Shown: positions 29,810 through 29,859 of the stretch, piece by piece
How the letters are laid out: each line of letters opens with the position of its first letter
How positions within the stretch are numbered: the stretch's first letter is position 1
Source of the DNA: a virus
DNA: 29,859 nt
Virus record (IMG/VR): IMGVR_UViG_3300049846_001172
Location: 1-29,859 of that record
Reading direction: 5' to 3' (one strand)
Notes under the pieces: generated by a model
Databases searched by the model: none
What the model saw: only the letters and a program-made list of their open reading frames with translations
What the model was told of the DNA's origin: nothing
Program-made: the position numbers and the translations under genes

Positions 29810-29859
29810 ATGACCACATTCCCCCAGTCCATCACCCTCGGCCACGCCGCCGTCTATCC
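29810..29859 (+). CDS. Start of a gene cut by the window edge
   Basis: ATG directly after an intercistronic AAACCCGTAACCACAC motif. The visible text is MTTFPQSITLGHAAVY. Too short to identify. Confidence 0.4.
   Translation, partial: MTTFPQSITLGHAAVY

Noticed and set aside
1-29859. CRISPR arrays, insertion sequences, toxin-antitoxin or known defence operons
   Set aside because: No regularly spaced repeats, transposase or recognised defence gene was seen on either strand.

Overview
The window looks like part of a temperate tailed-phage genome (Caudoviricetes) in its unintegrated, phage-side form. Evidence is a terminase, portal, scaffold and capsid block on the minus strand, an integrase beside an attP-like site, and a replication, recombination and DNA-modification block on the plus strand. 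The host cannot be named. Most genes lack a clear Shine-Dalgarno sequence and follow A/C-rich leaders. With the fairly high G+C this hints at a Verrucomicrobiota- or Bacteroidota-like host, at low confidence.

Layout. Positions 1-12989 form the late block, read right to left: small-terminase candidate, a small protein, large terminase, several virion or appendage proteins (one with lectin-like folds), portal, two small proteins, scaffold, an N4-gp56-type major capsid protein, two small proteins and a truncated appendage protein at the left edge. One HNH nuclease gene (9737-10480) sits in this block in the opposite orientation and runs antisense into the end of the terminase gene. Positions 13161-16767 are a tightly packed plus-strand run of small phage accessory genes ending at a hairpin terminator. 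Positions 16886-18059 hold small genes around a ribbon-helix-helix-like regulator, followed by about 560 bases of non-coding, dyad-rich DNA. Positions 18625-20665 hold a second HNH gene of the same family and the tyrosine integrase, next to the 3' half of a tRNA-Gln gene flanked by 20-bp direct repeats (attP). From 21368 to the right edge runs the early block: an excisionase-like protein, SSB-like protein, PD-(D/E)XK nuclease, RuvC resolvase, a free-standing DnaA domain IV, an HNH_3 endonuclease, a cytosine methyltransferase overlapped by a full-length second frame, a dNTP diphosphohydrolase-like protein, a replication protein whose frame contains a complete tRNA-Thr, a DnaB helicase and a second DNA methyltransferase.

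Most notable. The two related HNH genes each carry a conserved leader of about 125-130 nt directly before the start codon. The leaders share primary-sequence blocks and can form the same pseudoknot, with base changes that preserve pairing. A third element of similar topology but without an ORF lies just downstream of the second HNH gene. The encoded proteins carry an unusual N-terminal repeat (FIGPxxP about every 32 residues). This RNA-plus-nuclease unit is the best candidate here for something undescribed. Other points of interest are the cytosine methyltransferase overprinting, the tRNA inside a reading frame, the compact attP, and a recurring AAACCCGTAAC motif at gene ends.
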